64,000 bases of DNA from Paramecium sonneborni (lineage: Eukaryota > Ciliophora > Oligohymenophorea > Peniculida > Parameciidae), in assembly GCA_905182985.1 (NCBI GenBank), contig CAJJDN010000071.1:144772-208771 (forward strand), written 5' to 3'. The notes beneath the pieces were generated by a model. That model saw only the letters and a program-made list of their open reading frames with translations, was not told the origin of the DNA and searched no databases. Every line of letters begins with the position of its first letter. Within the stretch, counting starts at the first letter, position 1. Of this stretch, positions 12,656-24,895 are shown piece by piece. A program made the translations under genes and the position numbers.

Positions 12656-14306
12656 TTCTTAAATAATAACACGTAAATTAATTAATATATAAATTTATAT
12701 CTCTACTTATTCATTAATATAATTTTCTCTTAGTGAATAAACATTATTCATTATCTTTTTATTCTATTTTTACTCCAACAATCCAAATCTCTCAGTACTC
12801 TCATCTGTATCCTTAAAAGAAAATCAAATTACTAACTCGACAACACCAAATAATACTTAATAATGAATCCTAAATGATTCTATAACCAAAAACATCACTA
12901 CTATTACAATTAAGTTATTTTTACATCTTAATTTCTTCAGGAAACCAATAACAACTGTTAAACCCAACATTTAAGAACTAAACTACTATAAAAGGATAGC
13001 TAGGAATTATTTTATGTTTTCAAACACTAAAAGCAAACTTTTGACTATAGGCTTATATAAAAAACAGAATTAACTTAGCATATCAAAAAAACTATTATCA
13101 CTTAAAACGAACTTTACCAAAATTAGAGCTTTTAAAAACCAACTAAATCCATCATATGAACTCATTTGTTTAATATTTAAGGTTAATTTTGAACAATATA
13201 GATTGATTTATTTTAATTTAAATGAGTTTTCACGTATTTATTTTACCTTAATATAAAAGAACTTATACTTTCAGATATTTCACTTCTTAAGCTCTATTGA
13301 TATTTTTCTAATGACACTTCTTTAAGTTTCACCTTTTTGAGTCCAATCTTTATAATCAATAAATTATTACTTCACTTTAGAATTTTGGTCTTTTCTTAAA
13401 CATTTGAATTTGATTAAAATCATTACTAAGATATAATTTTATTGTGCTTTTTTGATCAATTTATAAGAAAACTTTAAAAAATTCGAAAAATATTAATAAT
13501 AAATTTAGTATCAGTAATTTTTATAAGAATAACAATAATTTCTATTTCATTAAAAATATTCTTATTTTTTAAATTAACAAATTCTATTGCTTACAATCTA
13601 TTTTTATAAAATAGCTGAGCTATAATTAATTTTGATATTGGCAATATTTCAATCTTAATTTTCCATTAATCTAATGCTGCACATAGATCGAAAATTAATA
13701 TATTAAAAATTTTTCATTCGAAATAATTTTATTTGAATTTATCGACCACGATGAAATGAGGACGTTAATAATAATTTAATTTGGTTTTTATTCATTTTCT
13801 TAAAAATAACATTATCAAAAATCTCAATTACACAAAATAAGTTTTACCTATAATTTATGCATAATAATAATAATATTTTTTATTGTGGTTTGTTGGAACT
13901 TTTGATAATAAATATATTTAAATTAACCTCTTTCCCCTTTCAATTATAACCAATTATTGAATCTAACATACATACTATCATTTTAAATACAATACATCTT
14001 TATCCTATTTATGTTAATACTCTTCCTAGAGAAAGCCTAATTCTAATTTCAAAAACTAAATTTTTTTAATTTCATTTAAATTAGAAAAAATTAAGCCAAA
14101 GTTCTTTGCTTACATTTTTGTACATTTATAAATATGAAACCTAATATTTATAAAATTAGGATATTAAGAGGTGTTGGATAATGTGAAAATTTTCCTCAAG
14201 TAGTTATTTTTGGCAAAATTCATATGTTCTTCTTAATTTAATTCATTCTATCTCCTTTAAATATACTTGAATTTTAGGATAACATTAATTATTTTAGTTA
14301 TAAAAA
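12656..14306. other. 1.65-kb gene-free AT-rich stretch
   Basis: I saw no start-to-TGA frame with coding composition, no domain motif and no intron-bounded exon series. For this genome the gap is unusually long. It may be decayed DNA like its right-hand neighbour. Confidence 0.4.
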
Positions 14307-15446
14307 ATGTCCTAAAAGAAAAAAAAAAGGGAAGTAAGACCTAATAGAGTTGCTTGGTCTGCTTGAAGACGACATAGAATAATATCTAAATCAATAATCA
14401 ATCTTTATTAAAATTTTTTTCCAAGCATGGCTCTATTTCAAAAGTATTCCAAAATAATGAAATATAATATAATAGATTTTAATATTCGAAAGAGGTTAGC
14501 TTTAAACAAAAGTATTTATAGAATATGATGAAGTTGATTCAGCTATTGATGCCATCAAGTAAGGATTAGCTTTTAATGTAGATTTCTGAATAACACAAAA
14601 ATCTTTAATTAAATTTCATGCAATGTTAATCATTCTAGATTGAAATAACTAAAGCTTGATATTGTACCATATACTAAGGGTCTTGATTTTACTAACCCTC
14701 CTTCTAGCACTAATGATTAAGTCGATACTAATTGTGAATAGGAAGAGATAACTAAAATCAATGAATGGGAAGATTATTAATTTGAGAACGATTCTACAGA
14801 GGAGGTTTATGATGAAGAGGAAACTTAATTTTCAGAAGAAAAAATGATAGATATAAAATCTAAACTCAATTAAATAGATGAAGAAATCAATAAAACTATT
14901 GAAACTAAAATTGATAAAGCTTTGGATAGACTACATTAAAATACTATTTGTATTTAAGTTTTAATCACTTATGATATACTAAATGATTTAAATTTTATTA
15001 TCAAAATATTTTGTCACTTTGGATAAATTGTAATTTTTTCGACTAAAATTTAGAAGTATTTAAAGTAAAGCTAAATATATTTATACATCAAATATGGTTC
15101 CAATCATGAATGTTAAAAAGCATTTTAATTGCTTAAAGAATATTTAGAAATAAAGCTTTAATATAATTTTGAAAATCTAAATGGTAAATTAATCCAGCCT
15201 AATAATTAAAAAATATCGATAATTAATCAACCCTCTAAGAACTTTTCTAGTCATACAAAATTATTAAGTAATAGAACAAGGCTTTAATATAAATCAAATA
15301 ATAAAACAAATGAGATATTCAAAATTTATATTTCTCTCTTTTATAAATTATTATTTATTAAGAACGAAATTTTCTTTTTAATTATTAAAAAATATTATAG
15401 GAAATTATTGTAAATTACTACAATCTCCTAGTACTTCTATTTTTGA
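14307..15446 (+). pseudogene. Decayed RRM RNA-binding protein gene
   Basis: From ATG 14307 the frame starts SQKKKKREVRPNRV, then breaks repeatedly. Separate frames carry parts of one RRM: GLLEDDIEQYLNQ, KFFSKHGSISKVFQNNEIQY and KVFIEYDEVDSAIDAIKQG (RNP1-like strand and helix 2), ending in TGA. From about 14645 a single frame is open to TGA 15444-15446. It has an acidic linker (QEEITKINEWEDYQF, EEVYDEEETQFSEEK) and a second RRM-like stretch (CHFGQIVIF, SQIYLYIKYGSNHECQKAF). The multiple shifts within the first RRM have no plausible introns, so I call it a pseudogene. A strongly mis-sequenced functional gene is the alternative. Confidence 0.5.
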
Positions 15447-15669
15447 TCATATGCAGAATTAATTTGTATTTTAATTTACTATATATTTAATAAATAAACA
15501 TCTAAGAATTTATTTAGAAATTCTTAAATTAAATAGAATTTCCAACAAACATTGAATTTCTTCAGCTTAAAAATTAATTTTTGTCTGCAATTCAAGATTT
15601 TTTTTGTGCTATTTACATATTGATATTCTCAAACTAGAAATGGTTCAATCAATTAAGCTTGTGAATACA

Positions 15670-16279
15670 ATTAAACTTAAATTTTTCATAAAATGCATTT
15701 AAATGCAAGAGTATTAAAAATTAGACTTAATACTTAAGCTAAGGTGAAATAATTAGATGTTAAAAACAAAATTTCGTTAATTTGCTAAAAAATTTCGAAT
15801 AGGTCCATGCAAATAAAGCTTAATTATTCATGTAAGAATTTATCATTTAAAAATCAGCTTTTGAATCAAGCGAATTAAATAAAAAATTAATCCAAAACAA
15901 TTATGATTAAAGAAATTATAATAGTATAACATCCTATATCTTAATTAAATTTGGGCAAAATTTTTATTTACTAAAATTCTTTTTAAAAGAAATGTTCATA
16001 ATATTAATAATGAAAAAAAAGAAATTATTTTTTTACTATTCTCTTACTATATATTATAATCATTTTCAAAAGTACAAGAAATTTGATCTTTATAGATATT
16101 TCTTTCTAATTTATTTGGCTATGTCTTAGAATTTTATAGTATTAAGTATTTGTTTAATTTTTAAACTCTACTATTTTCCTATGGAAATTAATTTAGTCAG
16201 AAAAACACTTGAAATTATATAAGAGAAAATAAATGAAGAGGCACTTTTAAATACAATAAATTTTTAAAATTAAATATGA
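15670..16279 (+). CDS. Possible coding remnant, no start codon found
   Basis: One frame is open for about 200 codons to TGA 16277-16279. Segments such as QNFVNLLKNFEQVHANKAQ and QEFIIQKSAFESSELNKKL look coding, and a hydrophobic, aromatic-rich second half follows (FFLKEMFIILIM, FFYYSLTIYY). No in-frame ATG follows the upstream TGA and no upstream exon could be attached. It could be the last exon of a gene whose start is lost, or chance openness in AT-rich DNA. Confidence 0.22.
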
Positions 16280-16406
16280 AACTAAATATTAGAGTAGTTT
16301 TAGTTCATCAAGGGTTGTCTAACTAAAATTATCTTATTTTATTTAGTTTATAGTATTTAAAAATTTAGCACAATGTTTTTATCGAACAGTTCAATGCATT
16401 TATTCT

Positions 16407-16468
16407 ATTAAAACAATTTAATCTTTAAATTGTAATAATTAAAACAATTTAATCTTTAAATTGTAATA
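16407..16468. repeat. 31-bp direct repeat, two copies
   Basis: The unit ATTAAAACAATTTAATCTTT... occurs twice head-to-tail with a 31-bp period just left of the 1,108-bp duplicated block. Each unit also holds the inverted arms CAATTTAA/TTAAATTG, so it could form a hairpin. Confidence 0.8.
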
Positions 16469-16675
16469 GTAGGATAGTTAACATTTTTGATTTAACTTTA
16501 ACAGGAGAATTAGGCTATGATTTTATTTACATAGGCTGAATTTTGGGTAATAATTGGATTTATGGATTAATAGATAAAAATTGTTAAGATGAAAGGGTTT
16601 AATAGATTTCAGAATCTATTTTGTATTTAGGAAATAAGATAGCGACATACTTGAATTATTAATTATTATTGTTTC

Positions 16676-17020
16676 TCATTAATAATATAAAAATGAATCA
16701 TTGGATGTATTAACTTCCCAGCCAGAAATAGATGCTTTTTATCTTGAAATATGTGGCAGTATTTATTTTTTAGGTAATTCTAGTATTCTTGGTGAACGAA
16801 TAGAAAGGGATCGTTCACTTTATAATTAAATCAATTTTGCAGAAACAGAAATAGGCAATTTAATTTTTTTGAATTGAGGTACTGGCCTTTTGAATTTAAC
16901 CTTTTTGATTACTTCCTCTAAGAATTGTAATTGTTCTTATGTTCTTATTCTTTTGTATAAATTGGAAACATCATTCATTGGTGGTGATAAGGGATACTAT
17001 GTTATAAATCTTCTGCTCAT
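16676..17020 (-). CDS. 114-aa protein of unknown function, copy 1
   Basis: Same reading as 17785-18129, 1,109 bp to the right. See that entry for the protein. This copy lies in the probable assembly duplication, so the genome probably has only one such gene. Its left flank (16311-16675) is the genuine downstream sequence. It holds another open frame starting MRNNNNQQFKYVAIL at 16679, overlapping this gene's stop as ATGA; its status is unclear. Confidence 0.4.
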
Positions 17021-17063
17021 TTTTTTGATTATATTTAATAACAAAATAAAAACATCATTATTC

Positions 17064-17604
17064 TCAAATTCCAAATTATTACATAAATAGATTGAAATTT
17101 TTTTAAAATTATTCTTCATTTTAATGTTTTATTCTGAGGTCTAAATCTTATGTTAAAATCTAAAGTTATAAAGATTCAATTTATTGATCTGATCTCAGTA
17201 AAACTTTACTTAAAATTCCAACAAAAACTTATTAAAAAGTGCACATTATAGCGAAGACTTATCTTGTAATTTTTAGATTTGTTTATTGTGAACATTGACC
17301 TTTGATTAAGCATAATAGAAGTTCTTTTAAAACAAGTTCAATAATACTATCTAATGGTTAAATAAATGATTTTAAGATTCCCATCTAACTTAATTGTTAT
17401 TCTTCTGATACAAATCCTAGAATTGATAGAATTATATCTGTTGTATGATCTAAAGTAACTTTATCTAAAGGTTAATGATATGTAGAAATAGTTTAAGTTT
17501 TGTATTCTTGAGATAATTAACTTAACAAATGTTTCTATAAACTTTCAATTATTATCATCAATGTAGTTAATGATGATGGATTTAATTCAAATAATTATAA
17601 TTGT
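17064..17604 (-). pseudogene. Truncated duplicate of the exportin-7-like 3' end
   Basis: The last about 180 codons of the exportin-7-like gene are repeated here and cut off at the N at 17605. This is probably an assembly artefact; the full gene is at 18173-21448. Confidence 0.75.
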
Positions 17605-17605
17605 N
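17605..17605. other. Single N between identical blocks
   Basis: The only undetermined base in this region sits exactly between two apparently identical 1,108-bp blocks, as expected where two overlapping contigs were placed end to end with a one-base gap. Confidence 0.95.
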
Positions 17606-18713
17606 TTTAACAGGAGAATTAGGCTATGATTTTATTTACATAGGCTGAATTTTGGGTAATAATTGGATTTATGGATTAATAGATAAAAATTGTTAAGATG
17701 AAAGGGTTTAATAGATTTCAGAATCTATTTTGTATTTAGGAAATAAGATAGCGACATACTTGAATTATTAATTATTATTGTTTCTCATTAATAATATAAA
17801 AATGAATCATTGGATGTATTAACTTCCCAGCCAGAAATAGATGCTTTTTATCTTGAAATATGTGGCAGTATTTATTTTTTAGGTAATTCTAGTATTCTTG
17901 GTGAACGAATAGAAAGGGATCGTTCACTTTATAATTAAATCAATTTTGCAGAAACAGAAATAGGCAATTTAATTTTTTTGAATTGAGGTACTGGCCTTTT
18001 GAATTTAACCTTTTTGATTACTTCCTCTAAGAATTGTAATTGTTCTTATGTTCTTATTCTTTTGTATAAATTGGAAACATCATTCATTGGTGGTGATAAG
18101 GGATACTATGTTATAAATCTTCTGCTCATTTTTTTGATTATATTTAATAACAAAATAAAAACATCATTATTCTCAAATTCCAAATTATTACATAAATAGA
18201 TTGAAATTTTTTTAAAATTATTCTTCATTTTAATGTTTTATTCTGAGGTCTAAATCTTATGTTAAAATCTAAAGTTATAAAGATTCAATTTATTGATCTG
18301 ATCTCAGTAAAACTTTACTTAAAATTCCAACAAAAACTTATTAAAAAGTGCACATTATAGCGAAGACTTATCTTGTAATTTTTAGATTTGTTTATTGTGA
18401 ACATTGACCTTTGATTAAGCATAATAGAAGTTCTTTTAAAACAAGTTCAATAATACTATCTAATGGTTAAATAAATGATTTTAAGATTCCCATCTAACTT
18501 AATTGTTATTCTTCTGATACAAATCCTAGAATTGATAGAATTATATCTGTTGTATGATCTAAAGTAACTTTATCTAAAGGTTAATGATATGTAGAAATAG
18601 TTTAAGTTTTGTATTCTTGAGATAATTAACTTAACAAATGTTTCTATAAACTTTCAATTATTATCATCAATGTAGTTAATGATGATGGATTTAATTCAAA
18701 TAATTATAATTGT
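17606..18713. repeat. 1,108-bp duplicated block, copy 2 (right of the N)
   Basis: Second copy of 16497-17604. It continues without a break into the rest of the exportin-7-like gene to the right, so this copy carries the natural context on its right side and copy 1 the natural context on its left. Confidence 0.9.
17785..18129 (-). CDS. 114-aa protein of unknown function
   Basis: A single-exon minus-strand frame, ATG at 18129 (MSRRFITQYPLSPPMNDV...) to TGA 17785-17787, just 43 bp downstream of the exportin stop and on the same strand. The protein is basic, with a Pro-rich middle (FKRPVPQFKKIKLPI), SER/RSPR motifs that could be phosphorylated, and a Ser/Asn-rich end. No domain was recognised. 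The stop overlaps the ATG of another open frame (ATGA), so a missed frameshift joining the two is possible. Confidence 0.5.
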
Positions 18714-21448
18714 GACGAGCTCACTACTTATAAAACTTAAACAACTTATAAACAAGCTTTGTTATACATCTAAATTTATATATAAAATTACTATGATATA
18801 ATTTGTAATTTTTGATGTAATTTCTAACACTGTTATTAATTAATCTAAATATTTTCTGTCAGCAAAAAGTAATTAGCAAGTTTGAAGTATGTATTTTCCT
18901 TTCAAAATATTATTCATTATTTTAAATATTAATCCAACTAATCTACATATTTCAGCTGAATATTCCTATTTCACTTTTTCATCTAAAATAGCAGTTATAA
19001 GATGTTACAGATAACTTGTTAGAAAACCTTAAAATGTTCTAACTAATTCAATTTATACAATTGATGAACTATGATATTAATATCTTAAACTTTTGTTCTC
19101 AGTTATTGCCACCATTAATTTCAAACATAATTTACACATTTGAAATTGTTGAGGATTGTCTATTAAAATAAATCTAGTCAAATCTGCTATTTTTAGTAAA
19201 TGCTATTTAATTAGTAGTCTAAATATTTTGCTTGTATCAACATGTCTAAAATAGCCAAGCATTTCATATAGATAAATTAAAATTGATTATTATGTTGGTT
19301 ATATTGTTAAAAATTAGTTTAATTATATTATTGATTCGATATAATTTTCATAGGCAGTGTCAAACAATAAAATAGATAGAATTTCTGAGGCTAAGGTTCG
19401 ACAACTTAAAAACGTTTCTTTTTATAAGGCAGTATTTTTTAAGTTTAATAAAATCCCTTTGATTTATGATACAACATTAGATTATTAAAAAGCTTCATTA
19501 TATAAGTGATGTTTTAGTCTGACTATTGTTTCTTTCATAATTACTAAGGCATATTCTATTATTTCTTTATTTTCAATCTGTAATTATAAAATTATAAATT
19601 GTAACAATTGATTAGTGGCTTGTTAGGGTTGAATTAGAACTGGCTTAATGAAAATATCAAAAAATGCTTTGTTGGACTTTTGTCTACCAATTGATTCATC
19701 AGATTCACTTAAAGCAAATTAAAATAAATTATCTGCTAAAGACATTGCAGACATAATAACTAAAGGAGGTAAATTATGTGTAGCAACTTATAAAAAATTT
19801 AATGAATCTTTAATAACAGTTTAAATCATTTAAATTATTTCATCACTATTTTTTTCTAATATTTAAGGATTTATTACTATGTAATTAATTAAACTTAATT
19901 CAATTATAAATTTTTCTTAATCTTAAGCAGCATTTTTAAAAGAATAATAAATCATTTTGATATGACTTGCTAAATCTACTGCTAAAATAGGAAAAAGATT
20001 TTCAAAAAATTCTTTTAGAGTATGCTTTAATTTTTTGTGATTCTAAGGAGTGTAACCCTAAAAAAAGGAATTTTTAGAATTCAATAATAAATGAATTATA
20101 GCTTTACCTATTTCAGATATAGTTTTAGAAATTGATTATTTAAATGTAACATCTAATTTAAAATCAGTTATAAATTTCACTAATTTTTTCATTAATTCTA
20201 TCATCTAATACATATGAGGATCTTTAATTTTCATTTATTTTTGTAAAATTTATATACAAAATGTTTATAAACAAAATAACCATTGTTAACTAAATGTAAA
20301 ATCAAATCTAACTTATCTCAAACCAAAACAATTATTTAATTTAGTGTTTAATTCAAGAATGTCACTTATGATTTCTTCATTTGCTTATTAAACTTTTTCG
20401 AAAAGGAAAATGCAACCTTAATACATTTCTTTCGCAAACAATCTTTTTTTTATTTTTTCAGTAAATATTCTCTTTTTCGAAGAAGCCATTCTCTTTAATG
20501 ATTTTAGTGCTAATAAAGATAACGATGAGTCAGTTGAACTATATGATGCTATTATATTGAAAAGTAATTCTATTAATTACCTATCATTAAAAAATTCAGC
20601 AAATTTATCTGGAAACTAAATGTATAATATTTAAATTTACACTAACGTTATTTTAATCATTTGGATCAAAATCTGATTCTAATTCAAAGTAACTGACATT
20701 AAAATTGAACATTAAAATATCTTTAAGTGAGGCTAATGCTTATTTATAAAGATTTGAACTACACTATTTTAAAACTGTACAAACAGTCTACATAAAATCT
20801 AATATGTCACTATTTTAAAATTAAAACATCATTTTTCTATATGAAAAATAAGAGTCATAAGATGAATAAAGTTGAATATTTTATAAAACATTCTAAATTA
20901 ATTTCAACCCAATTGAAAGGAGGTAAAATTGACTCCCTGAGAAAAAAGAGTTAAAAACTAATTTGAACTTTGCAAATTGGTTGCTACTCATCATCATTAT
21001 TTACTAAATCAACAAACCCACCAAATTACAGATTGAATTTTACACATGATTTTCTTATTGCTTTTAAAGACTTATACAAAATAGCGAAACCAAAGTTTCA
21101 TACACTTTGCATTTTTTAAATAACACATCATTTTCTTCTTTGTTTAAACATTATCCCAAAATAGATTAGCCTTCTAATGAACTACAATCAGAAGATTATA
21201 ATCCTTTAAAAGACCTTTCAGAAACAACAATCTTTGCTATGTATTCTGATATAACAAATAATGTAGAGCTTGATTAAGTTTATTGTATGATCTGGCATAA
21301 AATATCTATATTTCTTATATCTTCTATGAACTAATAAATTGTCTATTCTGCCATTTATTTACTCTATAATCTTAATATATTAATATACTTCTAATGTTCT
21401 TGAGAAGCAACAATCATTACATAAGGAATCAAAATTTTGTAAATTCAT
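18173..21448 (-). CDS. Exportin-7 (RanBP16)-like karyopherin
   Basis: Four exons give 1,067 aa; human exportin-7 is of similar length. Introns are 21364-21388 (25), 20616-20640 (25) and 18770-18791 (22). The N-terminus aligns in pattern with exportin-7: NFDSLCNDCCFSRTLESKQ (like LENLCKQLYETTD...), then NIDILCQIIQQTQSSSTLF. A later block with NFNVSYFELESDFDPND, FPDKFAEFFNDRQLIELLF and SLLALKSLKRMASSKKRIF corresponds to the family's central HEAT repeats. The C-terminal HEAT repeats end at EEQFQKNFNLFMQQFGI. Such karyopherins move cargo through nuclear pores with Ran-GTP. Exportin-4 is a less likely alternative. The last splice site was chosen because it restores the frame. Confidence 0.7.
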
Positions 21449-22531
21449 TTCAATTTAAATTATAAATTATTTTTTGAATAATTTTTTCATGAAAGACTAT
21501 AGATCTTTTAAATTTGATTTCAAAACTACATCAAACCTTTTTCAATTATCAATAAATTTTTAATAGAACTAATATAATATCGGTTCAAAAAATTTTAATG
21601 CTTATGTGAATAAATGATGAGAATAGTCCATAAACCTCACTATAATCTACTTCATATAATCTAAATTGAGTATTTTATTTAAACTTAAGATCATATCCAA
21701 ATTATTATAATTCTATATATTTCAATAGCTTAAATTCAATGTTTATGTTGAGTTTAAATTGCATAAAAATTATTTAATTTTTATATATATATAAATCACT
21801 TAGTTGTTGTTTAAAACTTATATAAAAAAAGTATTTGAAAATCATATCAAAATTACCAAAATTTAAAAAAGCCTTTTATAAAGAATGCAATTTAGTTAAA
21901 TCCATTAACCTAATTGAGAATTAAAGGTATAAAATAATCTATATTTAGGATTAATTAAATTATAAAAATAATATACACAGCCCATTAAAATAATAATAAT
22001 TATTTTTAAGTTTATGCAATATCTAATCATTCATATATTCCAAAACTTTATAATATAATTATTTTATCTGGAAAAATAACTACATTTAAACAAAAGGATT
22101 ATATTTAATATTGAAAGTGCGAGCATCTATAAAAAATATATGTATTTTATATATTTCAAAATATTGAGAAAGAAAATAGGATTAAAGTTTTAATGTCTTT
22201 ATAACTTTTCTAAGCAGATTAAATAGATTTAAGAAAAAATAGATTAATTTGTTATTGATCTACAATTTCGAAGATATCTAAATTATTTTTATCTTAAGCT
22301 TTAATTTTTCTAAATTATTTAACAATATCTTAATTAAATATTTTATTTTTTTTTTTTTTATATTTATAATATCCATAATACTAATTTAAAAGTATAATAG
22401 TATATATGGATCTAGCTTTTGGCAGAATTCAGATTTTAAAATGAATTTATGTTTGAGATAATATTATGGCTTTACCTATAAAGTGGATTATTGATAATTA
22501 ATTTTAATTATAATTAATAAATCCCTTAATA
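21449..22531. other. 1.1-kb AT-rich intergenic region
   Basis: Divergent promoters of the exportin-7-like gene (left) and the HPt gene (right) must lie here. Long A/T runs, including a T-run near 22348-22360, but no ORF or repeat was recognised. Confidence 0.4.
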
Positions 22532-23110
22532 ATGTCAAATCATTTTCCTTAAGAAAGCTATGATATTTTTGATTTACAAACTGCTTTGGAATACTTACCA
22601 GATGAAACAATGGTAAAAGGGGCTATCACGCTATTTTTAGAATACTTTGAAGATGGAAAAGGATTTGATGAGTTAATAATTTTATATGAAAAAGGAGGTT
22701 GGTAGCAAGTTGGAACACCAGCTTATTTAAAATTTGAATAATTGGCTCATTCAATTAAAGGAAGTTGTAGATATTTAGCTCTTCATCGACTTGAAAAAAA
22801 GTTAGAATTGTTGCAGTTTTTCATTAGGGATGGTAAAGAAATATAAGTAGCCTCTATTTTGAATGAGGTTTTAGAATAATGTCCTTATGCTTAAAGAGCT
22901 ATTTTAAAGTATATGGAAATGCCTGATGAAAAAGTTAAGCATTACAAATTTGTTAAACCATTTTATGATACATATGGTAATATCCAAATATATCATAAAC
23001 TCAATTACAATTTTCATAAATAAAAAAATAATATGTCGACCGTCAATCATAAACAACCTTATCAATAATAAATTAAAAGCACTGATTAAGACTAGTGCTA
23101 ATTATTTTGA
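22532..23110 (+). CDS. Histidine phosphotransfer (HPt) domain protein
   Basis: A single exon of 192 aa with ATG at 22532. The HPt signature is clear: HSIKGSCRYLALHRLEKKLE, with the phospho-accepting His in HxxKGS at about residue 72 and the preceding helix FDELIILYEKGGW. HPt proteins relay phosphate between a hybrid histidine kinase and a response regulator, and Paramecium-type ciliates possess such phosphorelays. The C-terminal about 60 residues are Gln/Asn-rich without a known fold. No histidine kinase or receiver domain was seen in this window, so partners lie elsewhere. Confidence 0.82.
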
Positions 23111-24037
23111 TTAGCTAAATTTTAAATATCTTGTATTTATTATTTTATATCATTCATAAATCTTCTATATAGTTAGGTTTGAAAATTATAATTCATTAAT
23201 GTGTTAAAAATTAATATTTTATACTATTAAATCAATAAAAATTCTCAAATAAATACAAAAATTTTCAATATTAAAACTTGGAATAATTCCTGCTTCAGTA
23301 TTCTATTATGTCGATTAATAATTATCGTCTAATTAGAAAAGTTATTCGTTTCAAATCGGCTTTGTATTAATAAATACTTATAAAAATAATAAAAAAAAAT
23401 AATTATCATAAAAAGTATATCAACTTTCTCTATTAATTTTTAATTATTTTCTTCTAACAAAGCTATTAGTATATATTTTATTAATTTAAGATTTATCTAC
23501 ATTAGTTTTTATTCGCTCTAATAACCGTGTTTAATCTTTATTAAGACTAGATATTCTTATATAAAGAAAATTTTAACGAATTTCAAAAATAACGTATTCT
23601 CTTTTTGTTTATGCAAATAATACTGTAACAATTATCAAGATTATTTTTTTATAGAAATTTTGCTAATTTTCTATTTTGGAAACCTAACATAAATATTTTT
23701 TTAAGAGATTCATTTTAAAATTCTTCCATTTATTGAATTGATAAGTTCTTATTATGATGCAAGAGAGTAATTAGATATTAGCTTAAGATTTAAATTTATA
23801 ATAATTTGAATCCCATTAGAAGAAAACTTTTCAAAATAGAAATATACTTATTTAAATATTACCTAAAATTATTTATTAGAACAAGTAAAATTATAAAGAC
23901 TTTGCTTCAGCATACATATATATTATTAAAAAAAAAGGGCAATTATTTCATTAAATTTATAACTCATATATATTCTAAAATTTTGTCATAACTAACCATC
24001 AAATATTCATCTTTGCTAAAATTTGTATTCTCATTTT
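23111..24037. other. Intergenic, no supported gene
   Basis: AT-rich. A plus-strand frame near 23806-23991 (MNPIRRKLFKIEIYLF) reads 61 codons, but its composition is not distinguishable from background and it lacks neighbours or motifs. The stretch lies between convergent genes. Confidence 0.35.
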
Positions 24038-24895
24038 TCATATTATCAATTAGATTTTCTAGAACAATACAATTAATTTATTACTATTATCCTTATTTTC
24101 AGCAACGTAATAAGGCTTGTCTTTTCTGATTACTAAAGGTGTCATTAGCTTCACTTTTTATTTTTAATCTTTTAAGAAAGGTTCGAATACTTTATCATTT
24201 TCCATTTTTTTAAATTACTCTTCTAGTTTTAAGAAACAGGCTTTAGTCTTAGATTTTTCATTTTAAATTAATGTGTTTGATTATTAAGACCAAATTTATG
24301 GAAATCGATTGGCTTAATCTTATTTACTATTTTAGAATTAAGTTTAAAGAAACTTACTTTTAAAATTAACTTTAGGAGATGTCTTTAACTGATCATTTAT
24401 TTTTTAATAAATTTTTGTCTTATTGCGTTATACAAAAGAAAGAGTTTTTTATTAATGATTTAAATCACTTAAAATTGAATCATCATTTTAAGTTAGATGA
24501 ATTTTATTTATGCTGGTTTATTTTTTAAGCTTTGATTTATCTTTTTCTTAAAATGATTTTTCTGATTTATCTTAATTTTAAACACTTGGTAAAATATTAC
24601 TACTATTTTACGAAGAATTTTAGTCGAATTCCCTTCTTTTTAATTAATAAGTTTCTTCTATAATTTAATTAATATTTTTGTTTTCATCATAAAATTCTTC
24701 TCTAAAGGAGGATTCTTATGATATAGTTGTTTTAGAAAAATAGGTTGCATTTAGATTTTTTAAATTCAAATTGTTTGCCTTTCTTCTCATTCTTTTTAAA
24801 TCAAAGTAAGCAAATTATTGAACTCGCTTATTGGTTTGACTAATATTAACTGATATGTGTGTTTTAGAATTATTTTAATTAATCATATTAATCAT
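24038..24895 (-). CDS. Gln/Asn/Lys/Ser-rich protein of unknown function
   Basis: A single uninterrupted 285-codon frame, ATG at 24895, TGA at 24038. The sequence is low in hydrophobics and rich in Gln, Asn, Lys and Ser (NSSQNSSNILPSVQNQDKSE), so largely disordered. A more ordered C-terminal part (FEPFLKDQKQKVKLMTPLVI) might bind a partner. Its ATG overlaps the stop of the next gene upstream (24892-25384) as ATGA. Either the two genes abut or a missed frameshift joins them into one protein of about 440 aa. No family was recognised. Confidence 0.55.

Larger units (their letters stand above)
16497..17604. repeat. 1,108-bp duplicated block, copy 1 (left of the N)
   Basis: This block appears identical base for base with 17606-18713, at an offset of 1,109. 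It ends directly at the single N at 17605. It contains the 3' end of the exportin-7-like gene and the small 114-aa gene, both complete again in copy 2. The single N and the lack of divergence point to an unmerged contig overlap rather than a biological duplication. Confidence 0.9.

Noticed and set aside
16890..17090. Plus-strand 66-codon ORF repeated at 17999-18199
   Set aside because: Antisense shadow of the 114-aa gene and exportin tail. It appears twice only because the block is duplicated in the assembly.
16497..18713. Genuine tandem gene duplication
   Set aside because: The copies appear identical and meet exactly at a single N, with flanks belonging to only one side each. An unmerged contig overlap is simpler.
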